Source: Camillea tinctor (taxonomy: Eukaryota > Ascomycota > Sordariomycetes > Xylariales > Xylariaceae). Taken from it: DNA of 64,000 nucleotides. Both the position numbers and the translations under genes were made by a program. Position 1 is the stretch's first letter. Every line of letters begins with the position of its first letter. The notes beneath the pieces are model-generated. The model was not told the origin of the DNA and ran no database searches. It saw only the letters and a list, made by a program, of their open reading frames with translations. Location: NCBI GenBank assembly GCA_022578605.1, contig MU394064.1, forward strand, positions 496,001 to 560,000. The letters run 5' to 3'. Below are positions 44,870 to 57,839 of this stretch, piece after piece.

Positions 44870-47800
44870 TGTTGAGGGAGAATTGTCAACCCGCCTGACT
44901 TATTCGTGCTGAAGGAGAAAGATGAGGGCGAGAGCGAGGGCCAGGGCGAGAAGCGGAGAAGAGAAGAAAAAGAATTACTAGGTACAGTACTAAACTCAAG
45001 GTACTGTAACTTAGTAAGTTACTTTAACTTCCAGCGGTTGGCTCTCGGGATCGGAACACGGAAAACAGCCAACCCTATTCACCCAATAGGCCCTCGAAGC
45101 ACCTAAAGGGCCACTAAAGAGTCTGCTAAGGCCCAAGAGACAGGGGGGATGGCGGGAAGGGTAGAAGGTTAGGTTAGGTAAGGTTTGCATACGCAGCCAA
45201 GCAGTACCCTAACGGTGGCAGTGGACTGGACTGACAGTGGACTTTCAGTGGACTTTCAGGGCGCAGTCCAACGCACTAGAGGGAAATTTAGCAGAAACAG
45301 AACCACTGGAGAATAGCCAGAATCAAGACCCAGAATCAAGACCCAGAGAGAGACAATCAAATCCTCTCCAGATTTAGATATCGAGGCAGCCCGAGTTTTG
45401 GATTGATTTCTCCAGTGAATGGTGTTTCTTTTTTGTTTCTTTCCTTTTTTCCCTTTCTTCCTTCTTTCACTCTTTTCTTTTTTCCCCGTGTATTGTTGTT
45501 ACTTTTGTGTCCCTCTTCGGTTCCTCCCAACTTTGTTTTTTGTTCCTTCAATATCCACTCTTCTTCTTTCTCTCCCTGATTTCAAGTCGTAGGTTGTTGT
45601 ATTGTATTTTCGCTGACTCGGTATCGTGATCGTGTGGAACAGTGTTTCGGTTCTCGTTCTTTGTTGTCGATAAAATGGAAGAAAGAAAGCAAAGATAATA
45701 AAATAAGTGGTCCGAATAAAGAATAATAAACAGTGAATGTCCTCGCCGAGTATGAGTTAAAAAAAAAAGCAAGTGGTTGAATTGTTGAAACTGGCAACGT
45801 TGCGGTAGGAGCTATTCCTTGGTCTCGAGAAGAAACGAAGCAAAAAGGATCCGGTATACGCGGTGGCTTAGATGGCCCGGTTGTTCGGTTGTTCGGTTTA
45901 AGCGCGTAGGTTGGGTTGGGGAGTGATGGCAGCGATGGGACTTGAACTCGCAAGTCGTCCGTGTCCGTGTTATTGCTTCGGTTTCAGTTGTCCTTCAAGT
46001 TGTCCTTCAAGTAAGGGGTATCTTGCGGTGACAGGAGAATTAGACGATAGCAACTCTCTTCTTCTTTCTCTCCTTCAAACAGTTGAGCTGTGGTGCAAGT
46101 TGTTGACTGATAGCGAATTTGGACGGCCGGGTTAGGGTCGGGAACGTGCCAGCTCAGGGCAAAGGGGGAAAGGGAAATTGTCAGGCACAGAACATCCTCT
46201 TTTGAGGTTGGCCGAAAGCAATGTCGGAGCCAAAGCAAGAATAAAAAAAGAGGATAATATGAAAATATGAAAAGAAGATAAAAAAAAAGATTAATGGGAA
46301 AGAGGGGTTTCTACTTTTTTTTTTCGTGTTGAACAACAGATGTGAATGAACTCACGCTTCTCACTCACATTTGCGGCAATGCAAGATGAGGTGTTGTCAC
46401 AGAAGTGGACTCGGTTTGCTTAGGTTAGCTGAGTTGAGAAAAAGAAAAAAAGAAAAGAGAAAAAAAAGAGGTAGGATGGGTATGTGCTGTACAGTTTGTA
46501 TCTCGTCTCTTATCACACAGTGCATCGTGCCTTGGTCCCATGCTTGTGATACAGTAAATAAACGGCAAAATATTACTCGTTGCCCTCCTCGGACAAGCCT
46601 GATGAATGAAGTAATAGGTGGGTCACCAGCTGACCCGTTCCCCTAAAAAAAAAAAAAAAGTGATGAAGTGATGAGATGGGCTCAGGGCCTTAGCCCATGT
46701 GCACAGTGTACCACAGGCATCCCGGCACACTAACTCACAGTATACCCACAGTACCTCATTCACCCCATATTCACAGGGACCGTCTAGTGTTGCACTGTCT
46801 TGGTCGGTGGAATCTTTCTGGGGATAGTGTCTGGGCTGATATAACCACAAGTGATTTCCTTATCAAGCCCTTTCCCATGCTGCCGTGCTGCCATGTTAAA
46901 TGGTATTCGTTCTCGTCTCACTTGCCACTTCTTTTATCTTCCGCCATTACTACATCATACATCTACGCTATATTTACCACGCTGAGGAACATGTTGAAAT
47001 GGGGAAGGTGTTGCATTCATTGTATTGTAGTGTATTATTTTTACACCACTAATTCAAGAAATTAAAGGTTGGATCTGCATCCAACATATATAAACCAAGC
47101 GGGCCACCCTTTTTTTTATTCCTTGGTCATTTTGTCACTTCGTTGTTCGTGCAACACAGCCAGTTCCTGTCTCACCCAGTCTTACCTATGCTTTGCTGCT
47201 TTAGATACCCAAGGTTGCAAGAAGCAGTGTTTATTGGGCACTCATGAGCAAAAATGGACATGAAAAAGAGGGAATGATTGAGGATGAAATGGGATGGGAT
47301 GGGAAAAGATAGATAGGATAGGATGGAATCACAGAGGGAACAAGTCAAAATAAGTTTGAAATGAATATTCTAAAATATTAAAATACTAATTATTGTCATG
47401 CTGCTGATGCTGTGCCTTTATATTGTTCTTGTTTTTATTCCCTCTTCCTTTTTAAAATGCTCTGTATTTAAACCAACCCACCTAATTATCTTATTGTAGT
47501 CATCTCTAATTACTCATGTACCTTAAAAAAGAAGTAGTAGAACATGGCAGTTAAGACCATACTACTCACATGTATACCTACTAATACTACCGAGTAACTA
47601 CGTAGGTACCTAACCTAGTACCTAACCTAGCACATAGGTGACATGAATCTAAGTAGTTTACTTACAACTACCACAATTACCACCACCACCATGATGACCA
47701 TCCAACTCTTCTCCTCAAACCCTCCCCCCTTTGGTTAGCATATGCACGACATAAGAGTTACCTACAATAGAAGACCTTGTTTCTCTTATCCGTCTATCCG

Positions 47801-50800
47801 CTCATCATCTCCAACCACAGGTTGTCCATGGTGTGTCACCATGTCCTAATTACATCAACAGGTATGATTAATACACTGCTAACTATCACGTATTCAGATA
47901 TGGTTGGTCCAACATGAGGTCACGCAGGTACTACCGTGAAAAACCCTTATTTTACTATGTACATCTTGTATTTATATACGTCCGATAGTAGGTATATAAG
48001 TTACTATTGCTATTAGTTTTTCTTTCCTTTTTTTTTCTTTTCTTGTGTAAGTCTACAGTAGTGTAAGGCAATCCTTCGGAACAGGAGTAGAGGACCCTGC
48101 AAATCCTGTCACCACCACCACCAAATACTTATACATACTACTTAACTTCCCACCCTCAAACAATAATCTACAAGGTAGGTAGTATGTGTAGTGTACCGGA
48201 GAATAGGTACGCCATACACACACATGCGCACGTACATGGTGGCGGCAGATAATCATCTGGCTGCGATTGGTGTAAAATGGGTTTGGAATGGAAAGGGTTT
48301 TTTTTGTTCACATCCATCTAACTAACACCCCCCCTTCTTCACTTTCTCACTTATTTTTTTTCATCCCTCCTCTTTCTTCCCCTCATCATCTTCCTCCACC
48401 CTCCTAAAATTCCCTTCCTAGCCACTATATGTACGTGTGTAGTAGGTATGCATGTATATGCATTCTCTAGTGGCTTTCGACTCGCGTATGCATCTCTTGC
48501 AGTAGTCCCGTTCTCTTCTCCTCAACACATGGCCTTACATCTTTTTTTTTGTATGGGACTTTCGTCTTTTTTTTTTCTGGGTCCCCCATCATTTTCATTC
48601 CGTCGTGGCGGAACTCACGGACGATGGGGCCTAGGCTGGCTGGTTTACAACACTAGAGAGTCACCTAGTGTATAGTAGTATGGTTATGGGAGGCAAAGAG
48701 GGGCAATCTGGTAGAAGAAGAGGAAGAAGAAGAATATATATCATGACAGAAAATAATAATGGCTAGTTACTAAGTTAGAATAGATGTAGTCATCAATCTG
48801 CACCATAAATGGCGTGGGTCGGGGAGTCTCTCGATCTTGTCATTTTGTCTTATTATAACATACCTAGCCTAGCTCCTTTCACGTCTTTTTGAGCAAGCCC
48901 TTTCTTTTTCTCACGCACACATACGCACACTACCTCTCTTTCTCGGAGCTTGGAAATCAAGCGAGCCGAATCGCCGCTGACCGGTAGATAGAGTAAGATG
49001 GGATGGATGGACGGATGGAATGTTGGCGCATTTCTACCCCATACCTACACGCAGACGGACAGGCAGGGCTGGACAGGAGAAGCCTGCTACTTATGTTGCT
49101 CCCGGCTTATCTTGCTTTAACTCTCGCTTGTAGGTTTGAACCTTCCGATGACAGCCGTTTTTCACTTTTTGTTCAAAAACATATATTGGCGCGGCCTGAG
49201 TCAGACGTCGTGAAGTAGGTATGTACCTTGTAAGGCGTGTAAGGGGGGAAATGGGTACCTACATAACCTAGGTAAGTACATACCATATGTGTGTGTATAT
49301 GTATGTAGATATGTGTATGTGTGTATAGATGTATCAAGAATCAGCCACTATTAACACGCTATCTACACATTCACACATTCAAATTCCAACCCGTAGATGT
49401 AAAGGTGTATGCACCACCACCCCTCTCCCCCCCTCTACTCATGGTGGGGATTTCTGTTGTCCGTTTTACTAAGTAGAATACGTACGTATGTGTGCATGTG
49501 CTCATGTGTGTGTAAGTGTATGTGCATGTAAGTATATGTACACACTATATCCATTTCCCAATGTCTTAATACGGATAACCGACAGGGTATGTAAGCTATA
49601 ACGCAAACTAACGTATGCACCTACTATACCTAGACATGTACCTAAGGCTGTGAGTTGGTGAGCTGGACATGACGAACAGAGAAAACGCATCTGCGAACCA
49701 TTGAAACAAATCTCAGAAAGAAAAAAAAAAGAAGAGAAAGAGAAAAGAGGTAAACGGAGAGAGAAAACCTCAACACTGTGCACTGGGGCGTATTAAGTAA
49801 AGATAGATAAAAAGTATTCCGTTACCTATTTATGCAAACTCGGATCGCTCAGCTCCAGCTTGCCAATTAATCATCCATTCATTCCAGTCTCCATCTACAC
49901 TAAACCTACATATGTAGTCTATCCTGCCCATCCCGCCCATTCCGTCTAGAAGTGACCAAGTAGTGTAAGGTACTATATGTACTTAGGAAGGTTATGTAAC
50001 TTTCCTTGCTGCTGCCCTCTTAAAGTTCTCGTGCCCTGGGTTAACCCGTGGACCCGGGCCTATTATAGGTCAACATTTTATTATGATTACAAAAGTTTGT
50101 GATGAAAAAGAAAAAGATGAAATTCCAACAGTTGACGAAGAAAAAAGAAAAGGAAGTCCGGGTTAATTAGGCCCAATTTTTATTCTTTCTTTTCCCTTGG
50201 AGGTGGCAACATATAAAAACTAGAAACAGATACAAAAGCTAGATATGGTGGATATTGCACAATTAAGTCTCGGTTGGGTCGCATCACGTTGTCGCGTCTT
50301 TTTTATTTCCCTGGGAAGCGCAGATTGTCGCCATCAATATCATTTCATTGGAACATATGTAAGTTGGTTATGTCTCGTTATAAGAAAAAATGACTTTGAC
50401 CCTTTCTTGGTCCATTTCGATACTATGTATGATGAAATCATCATGTTATTCATGTTATTAGTAACGGAGACTTTGTTGTTCACTTTTTCCTCTTCCTTTT
50501 CTTTTTGGTCTTCCCCGGAGTAACGTTTCTTTGATTGGCCCCGAGTAAACTAACCGCATTCACACTACATCTAGATAAGTATGTGGTATGGTGTAGTTCT
50601 TTTCTTGTTCTTATCACCGCGAGCGGTCTATATAGTGTATAGATCTTCAGCGCTAACCTTGTTCTACTTTCCTATTAAAACACTAAAACATAAGAGAGAA
50701 AAAAGGATCGAAACATTTATGTTTGATTAACGCAACAATATGTCCGCAGCGAAAGAAAGAAAGAAAAACACGAAACACAGCCAGGAATTAAATTCGGCGG

Positions 50801-53800
50801 GGGTGGGTGCGCGGATCCAAAGATCCATACTGTTCGACTCCGCCTGGATAAATCGGGTTGCAAATTTCAATGGCTGCATATAAGCCCTACGTCAGTTCAG
50901 AAGTAGAAGTTCCCTTTTGTCGTGTCCTTCCGTTCCATATTTACACTATGTATGTCAGGTAATGTCGTGTAGTGTGTTGTATTGTCTTGTACTATACGTA
51001 TTAACAACCTACTTACACTTAAAAATCTCCTTTTTGTATATAAGTGTAAGAAGATGGACCGAGAAAAAGAAAACAATAATAAAAGAAACACTACACCATA
51101 CCCGCCACGCCACCCCTCATCAAAAGGAAAGAAAAAAAAAAAAGAAGGTCCGAGCCAATCCACAGGATGTGATGGGGGATGGGGAATGGTCCTAAAGATG
51201 GGATTTTGGATACTTATTAAATAAGTTGTTAATGTTAGTTATCCCAGACAGTGCCACTCTGCTTTTCTTCAATCAGCCTTGCAGATCAATCCTACAAGGT
51301 ACGCTTATGTCGTGTTTTCCTTTCGTCCTGTACCTATCTCTCCCTCTTCCATTAATAACCTGCGACAAAGGGTCCTTCGCCTTTGGCCAGTTCCGGTCCG
51401 GCCCTGGCTCTGACACTTCCTATGTACCAACGTATTGTGCAGACGTACCTTTCTATCAATGATTATCGAATATCTTCTTACCCTATACTAAGCCATACTA
51501 TACACGAGGAACCTTATAAATGTTACCAAGTTGAAATAAATGAAATAATGGCTCGCGCCTCACACAATCCCACAATCCGGTCGTAGGTTATTGTATCTGC
51601 CTGGGTGTCAAAAGTACCCAACCTAGCCTGCTTCATAATAATACTTATCCTATATATAATACGTAAACTCCCCCTTTGCTCCGTTACTTATCTCCAGATT
51701 CTCGGGCCGTGTAGTGCTTATTACATTAATACGTAGATTATCTCCTCTTCACTAACCTATTTATATACCCCAACCAACTCATCTCCCCATCCTAAAAGGC
51801 CCTTCTTGTGAGAGGGACTCCAGGTCCCTGTGAGATCTGACGAACAACACGGTATAAGCCAGCCGAACCTACCTACCCACCTACATCGTGCTGTGCTATG
51901 CCATGCCATGCTGTGCTGCGCTCTGGACAAGCCACCGTAGCTTAGGTACCTGGTATATGTATGTACTTTAACAACCCGTCAGCCAGAAACAATTCACGCT
52001 CCAGCCCGGCAGTTATCACATTACACAGAGCGGAGGCGTCACAGCGACACAACACACGCACACACCTATGTACATCCCCCCTCCCCCCCCCCTCTTTTTT
52101 GGTTATGAAGAAAACGCCATCTCGGCTGTAATACCCGTGTATGGACATTATTACATATAGGAAGAGAGTGAGAGAACAAACATATTTTACCTAAGTATCG
52201 GGGTTTTCTGGACTCAGAAGGACATACTATACCGTGCTGTGCCATGTCCTTATCATCCCATCCAGCCCAACAGCATGACAACTGATCTAAGCTGCACATA
52301 TATACTTATATACATATCTCTCGTCTCTTTTACCCACCATATCTCCCCCCCTCCTATACAGGTTCGCTCATACTGAAAGCTAAGAAGAACAAGCGGCATT
52401 AGGCAACCCTCATCCCCATCGCAGCCTGAAGAAATTGCCAATGAGGTAGAATGCCAAACCCACGTGTAGAAGATAAAGACAGAGAAACAAATATATATAT
52501 ATACCTAGGTATATATACATAATAGAGAGTGGGTTAAATATCTCACGTCACCGTAGCAGCGGCGGCGGCAGCGGCAACCCGAATACAAGACAAGGACAAG
52601 AGACCTACAAACCGGTCAGTCGAGAGGAGGGGTAGGAAAAGACTTCTTCCTGCCTTCTCCAACGGCTTCTATATAACCAGTGATCTAGGCCGTTCGTTCT
52701 ATTCTCGAATATTCGCTGAGTAGCCTGTTACTTGGATTTAACCTATACGTAGCAGACCAGTGGTTTCAAGACGTACCAAGTAGTCCAGATACCAAGTAAC
52801 CTACATATAAAACCCTAGGTTAGGTTAATCCAGTAAAACTTGATTCTAACCAACCAACCAAGTAGACGACTTGTTTACCTTCACCTAGCTAGAACAAGTA
52901 AAAAATTTATCCAAATGTAAAATATCCTAAGCCGGTGATAAGAAACAGAACACCAAAAACATAATGAGTCAAACCCCGGTTACTACCTAGTCTATCTTCT
53001 CTCGTGCCCCTATTCCCCCTCTATCATTTCACACTGAAAGGCGGGGCGGGGCTTTTTTACTTCACTTACCTACTTCCCTCTATCTTCAAGGCTACCTACA
53101 TACATATACAGAGAGACATACCTGCTTGCGCAGGTGAGCGGTAACACGCATCACACACATCGGTTTGTTGCTGTCTCAGAAAAACCGTTACTCATATGTA
53201 CCCCTAACATGTGGCCTATTGCCAAGAAGAAGAAGAATCACCCCTGGCCGGGCTATGTATGTACAATACATACTGCTTTATCTCTCTAGGTTAGGTTGAG
53301 TCACATAGTTTTATACGGGTTATTGTATCTAGTATGTATCTAGCGAGGCGGGTAGATGCGTGCCTAACTGATTTACCTAAATACATAGGCATGTATACCC
53401 ATCGCCAGAGGCAAGTAGGAGATTTCGTCAACATGCGGAACCTACTGTCTATCGACCTGGTACCTAAGAAAGCGAGCTTTGACATATGTTGTATATATAC
53501 ATAGATCTATCCATCTAAGCTCCTTGCATAGTAAATATCTAGTTCTCTAATCCGATTTCGATCTATATGCCCACTAAGAGAGCAAGAGAAGCAAGCTGTT
53601 CGGTTCCATTCCCCAAGTCGACCGAGTTATACATGTGAAAGGGGGGGAAAGAGAAAGGGAAAAGAAACCCTAGCCGGTCATGTATGTAGTACGACTAACA
53701 ATAATATTTTGGGTACATAGGTAGGTATATATGTCGGCAAGTAAGGAGACAGACCTATATACCCAATATTCATGCGTGAAACACCTTCCCCGGACCGATC

Positions 53801-54256
53801 TGCATCACATACATACATAATACATATCAACATCATAGCCTACACCATTCAAGCCAATCTTGATATATCAGATGAAAACCACATCGTGCTAAAAGAGGAA
53901 GAGTTACCAAAGGTTGACATGCACCCAATTCGCAAAGTCTCATCTTTTATTATTCATAACACTCACACGCGATGATAGGTATATCTCTTATCGTGAACGT
54001 TTCTCAAATATATTTTTTTTTCTCTCTAGTTTTGATTTATTATCCCTTCCCGTTATAAAACGCCGGATCATGCATTGTCATACAAATAATAGACATCGAC
54101 TTGCCTCATGCATCCACCATGTTTCGCGTCTATCCGGTATCAGACCAACTCCAGCTATATACACGTTCACCCACTCGCCCTATCAATCCCTCTATCCCTC
54201 TTCCTATCCCCCCTTTATCTTTCCCCTTCCCCCCGTCTTCCCACCCCACATCCCTC
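44870..54256. other. 9.4-kb stretch with no recognisable gene
   Basis: No frame here has family features; the longest are about 120 codons and mostly simple sequence. The first ~1.3 kb probably contains the kinase gene's promoter and long, A/G- and T-rich 5' UTR. The rest carries many TACCTA/TAGGTA words (47,590-47,640; 49,255-49,285; 52,500-52,515; 53,080-53,100), CA/TG-rich microsatellite-like runs (49,285-49,540) and short homopolymers. A non-coding RNA or an unrecognised multi-exon gene cannot be excluded without transcript data. Confidence 0.5.
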
Positions 54257-55440
54257 TCATATCCCCCGATTAAACACCACCAACCCGCCCTCTCCCCCCT
54301 TCCCATGGAACTCCTCCTCCAGACTATCCGCGCTGATGCGCTGGCGCTGCGGGAACGCGGCCAGCGCCAGCGGCAGGGCGATGTAATTCATGCCGAGGAT
54401 AAGGCAGAGGTTAACCGGCAGGGTGAGGCGGAGGTTGCGCTTGAGCCAGGCGGCGCGGCGCTGCAGCGCCAGCAGCAGCAGCGGGGGCACCACCATGATG
54501 GGGCTGCTGTTCAGGACGCGGCTGATGGCGGTCTCGCCCACGGCCAGCGTGGCCGCCTTGCGGCTCTTGCCCAGGGGCTCGACGTCGTTCTCGGCGCGGC
54601 CCTCGGCGGCGAGGCGCGCGCGGTCCGCGGCCGAGAGCACCGGGTACACGGGGATCCCCGTGCGCATCTCTTCCCCGCGCATCAGGAACACGTTGAGCAT
54701 CCCCGCGGAGGCGACGGCGGCGAAGGGCACGAGGCGCCCCAGGATGAGCCGCGTGGAGGGCGTGAGGCGCTTCAGGCGCGGCACGAGGGAGTTGAGCCCA
54801 ACGGCGACGGAGCACGAGGCGCCGACGGCGAGGAAGTAGGACTGCGCGAGCTTGGAGTAGGATAGGGGGGTGGACTTGTTGGCGTTTGCGTTGTTGATGG
54901 CTACGTTGAGGGACTGGTTGGCGATCTGCCAGGCGATCGTGCCGGTGGTCTAGTGGATGTCTCCTTGTTTAGCTAACTGGTGCTCAGGGTTCGGGGAGGG
55001 GGCTGAGAGAGAGGAGGGATTCCACATACACCGAGGCCGGGTGTGAGCATGCCCGCCGTCACGATCAGGTTGGTCAAGCAGAAACATGACATGCGGAAGG
55101 GGAGGAAGACGGGCTCGCCAGTGTCGGGATGTATCGTAGAGTCGACGATCTTCTTGGCCTTCCACAGATCCGGAGTCATCTCCTTGATATCGCCCTGCTT
55201 GTACGCTACTAACAGCGCCTTTGCGTTCTCCAGACCATGCTTGCCGGCGAATAGAGTGCTATGGGTTAGATGCGATATCAGGTTAGCCATATCGTCTTTC
55301 TCGCTACCCATCCCACGCTGGATAGATAGAACTCACCTAGGGTCAACCATGCCAATCATCTGCTGTACGCGACCCCAATAGGTATTCAGGTCATACTGCG
55401 ACTCGGGCAGCTCCCGGTTTCCTGGCAGAGAGGCCGACAT
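54257..55440 (-). CDS. FSF1: Sideroflexin, mitochondrial amino-acid/serine carrier family
   Basis: Inner-membrane carrier of the sideroflexin/tricarboxylate-carrier family; animal SFXN1 imports serine for one-carbon metabolism, and fungal Fsf1 is the counterpart. Three exons: 55440-55337, 55258-55030, 54949-54257; introns 78 and 80 nt (GTGAGT...TAG, GTATGT...TAG); 341 aa, the family's normal length. Conserved landmarks are YDLNTYWGRVQQMIGMVDPSTLF at the N-terminus, HPDTGEPVFLPFRMS, the LTPGLGTTGTIAWQIANQSLNV block with its Asn-rich NNANANKS helix, and several hydrophobic segments (AVGASCSVAVGLNS, LVPFAAVASAGMLNVFLMRG, MVVPPLLLLAL, LCLILGMNYIALPLALA). The last exon is strongly GC-biased compared with the first two. 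The 3' end abuts the 9.4-kb gene-free stretch. Confidence 0.95.
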
Positions 55441-56635
55441 GTTTGCTGGTAGGAGGGGGGGGCTGGTTCCGTATATCTCTTTCTGCTCGCTCTATAACTC
55501 CTCTTTTCTATTCTCCCACGGCGAAGCTTGGCAGCAAGGGACCCAAATCTCCGAGTCACCGAAGGAGATATGTATATATATGAAGGGTATATATATAAAC
55601 AACGGGGAAGAAGAAAGGAGAAAGGAGAGCTCAGCTTCAGCAAGCTTGGGACCGTGACTCGGCCAAGGTACAAGCTAGGGAAAACAACGAATGCACAACA
55701 TTAGTTGGATAATTAAATTATGCAGTCTAGTACATAATTGTCTAGGTTAGGATATAATTGGCCTTCCTGTCATCGGAAAATATCGTAACAATATACAGAC
55801 ATAGCAAGGTGAGAAGAGGTGGGAGACAACTTATAAAAGGAAAAAAGGGAGAAGAAAAAGTGATGGTGGGGCCGGTCTCGGCATGTACATACCTATATAT
55901 GCAGTGTAATACCACTAATCCAATACACTAGGTTTTACTACATACAGTGCTACCAACTCACTTAAAAAAAAAGAAAAAGAAGAAGAGTTCCCCGTATATA
56001 CAATTAGTAGACCTACTGATAGGCGATAGACGGATAGACAGATAAGAGACAAGACGGGAACACCGCCGTTACGGTTCATAGGTAAAGGTAAGAAAACCCC
56101 GCCATCTTTACTCTCTTCTTTCCCCTTTTTCTAATTGGTTGCATACCTTAGATAACCTTGCTAACCCATCCCCGCATTTTATGTTTCTATCCTTACTCAC
56201 TGGACTACTTCATGTAGTGTCGGCTGCCATCCCGTTTGCGACGCCGTTTGCGACGCCGTTTGCGATCCCGTCTCGAGGAGTTATTATCGGTCACTGTTCC
56301 CGTTGCCGTCAACCACTTGCATTTACTGAACTGAAACCGCCCCCTTTCCCTAAATAAGTACAAGTACTTGAGGCGGTTTGTAAGTAGTATCCGAGTTATC
56401 CTTATCACATCTAAACCTCATCCATCATTCCCCGACGGCTATTAAATTGCTTTACCCGGATTTGAAGTACCATGAGGGGTGACGAAAAAAGAAAAGAAAA
56501 GTAAAAAGAAACTTGAATGGTGTTTTGCGTAAACCGGCAACATGCATACCTCAAACAAAACTTGAAGTGAAGGGGAGGAGAAAAGGAACAAAAAAAAAGA
56601 GATACTGTAGCAAACAACAAATACCGAGTAATAAC
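55441..56635. other. Intergenic between sideroflexin and tRNA-Arg
   Basis: Promoter side of the sideroflexin gene and 3' side of the tRNA. It contains TA-rich runs (55,565-55,600), an A/G run near 55,962-55,985, three copies of a GTTTGCGA(C/T)-type octamer (56,235-56,268) and the Pol III terminator. No protein gene seen. Confidence 0.5.
56590..56598 (-). terminator. Pol III terminator of tRNA-Arg (T9)
   Basis: The first run of four or more T residues downstream of the tRNA on the minus strand is this T9, 38 nt past the 3' end; it would release RNA polymerase III and leave a long trailer for tRNase Z to remove. Confidence 0.65.
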
Positions 56636-56727
56636 GAGCTTGACCGGAGTCGAACCGACAATCTCCAGAGGATCAGGTACAAAGGAAGAACCGAAATCTG
56701 GCGCCTTAACCATTAGGCCACAAGCCC
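56636..56727 (-). tRNA. tRNA-Arg(TCG) with a 20-nt intron
   Basis: On the minus strand: acceptor GGGCTTG pairing with CAAGCTC, an A box (TGGCCTAATGG) in the D arm, anticodon stem CCAGA/TCTGG, loop TTTCGG-intron-C, a five-base variable loop, and a T arm with a perfect B box (GGTTCGACTCC). The anticodon is TCG, reading CGA for arginine. A 20-nt insertion lies one base 3' of the anticodon, the standard position for nuclear tRNA introns, so the spliced body is 72 nt. CCA is not encoded, as expected in eukaryotes. Mature-end assignment is by eye. Confidence 0.9.
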
Positions 56728-57839
56728 TAAGCGACAGGGGTTACGGTGTGGAAGTAGTTGAAGCTATGAAAACTTTTTGCCGCTATTGGTGCTCAAGTCA
56801 GATGGTGATTTGTTCTTGATTGTCTAAGAGAGAGAAGAAATTGTATGGGTTGGGGACAAAACTTGGGCCAATCACGGATAACCTCTAACTATAAGAATTT
56901 CTTTTAAATGATACATTGTTGGGAACCTTATTGTACTTTAAGTTGAGACTCTTTGCATTAGCTATTTTGTAAGTTGAGGTAGATGAACTTAAAATGTTGT
57001 GACATGAAGATGGGATGGACGTAGAAGGTACATAGTACCTAAACTAATAGGTACGTACCTAGGTGCTTAAGACGCAAAGTAAACTGAACTGTGTTACATA
57101 GTTCCTCAACGGGTTTTAAAACCTTGATCTGCTTAACAAGAGATACGATGCATGCTCTTAATACTTCTAAACTTTATAGTATCGTAGATAATTTTTAGGG
57201 AACTTCAGAGCCCTTGCTTTTTATCACACGCTTTTTTATTTAAGTTTTTAGTAGGGTGGGGGTTTGGTCGTTGAAGAAATGGAAGTTGACGGTCTCACGA
57301 CGATAAAGGGAGGGCTTGATTAGCATTGCTCGTATAAAGCATATACGGGCGGGAGATTCTTAGTCTAATAGACATATCTAGGTATTGGCTTGAAATGAGG
57401 CTTAGGGGTTTCCGATTATCAGAATTTTGTATGTGATTTAGTAAACACCATGTATATATACACAATGATGCTGGGACTAGATAGTTAACTACATAAAGTT
57501 AGGGGTAAAGAAACTGATATTACTTCGACCTTGCGCCGATAAAGTGACCAAGCTGTGATATGTGATGCAGCCAGCATATAGATCGTCTAGATCGGTTTCT
57601 AAGAGGAAGGATGTTTTCATAACGTAGTAGTGAACTGTCAGAACTATACGCACTCGACGAAGGATGCCCCCTTTAATCTGACTGGATACTACTACGAAAG
57701 TATCACCACACAACTATATGAAATCGCGTATGAAGGTGGATTTACTTGGAAATATCATCTCCTCCTAGACAGGAGGTTATGTAGGCACAGCCCTCCCAGC
57801 CGAAGACATCTCCTTATACCTCAGCTCCTCGCACACCCC
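56728..57839. other. Intergenic, no gene seen
   Basis: Upstream of the tRNA and downstream of the S28 peptidase stop. AT-rich, with TACCTA words near 57,030-57,065. No frame worth calling. Confidence 0.45.

Noticed and set aside
54101..54865. 254-codon plus-strand frame
   Set aside because: Antisense to the GC-rich last exon of sideroflexin.
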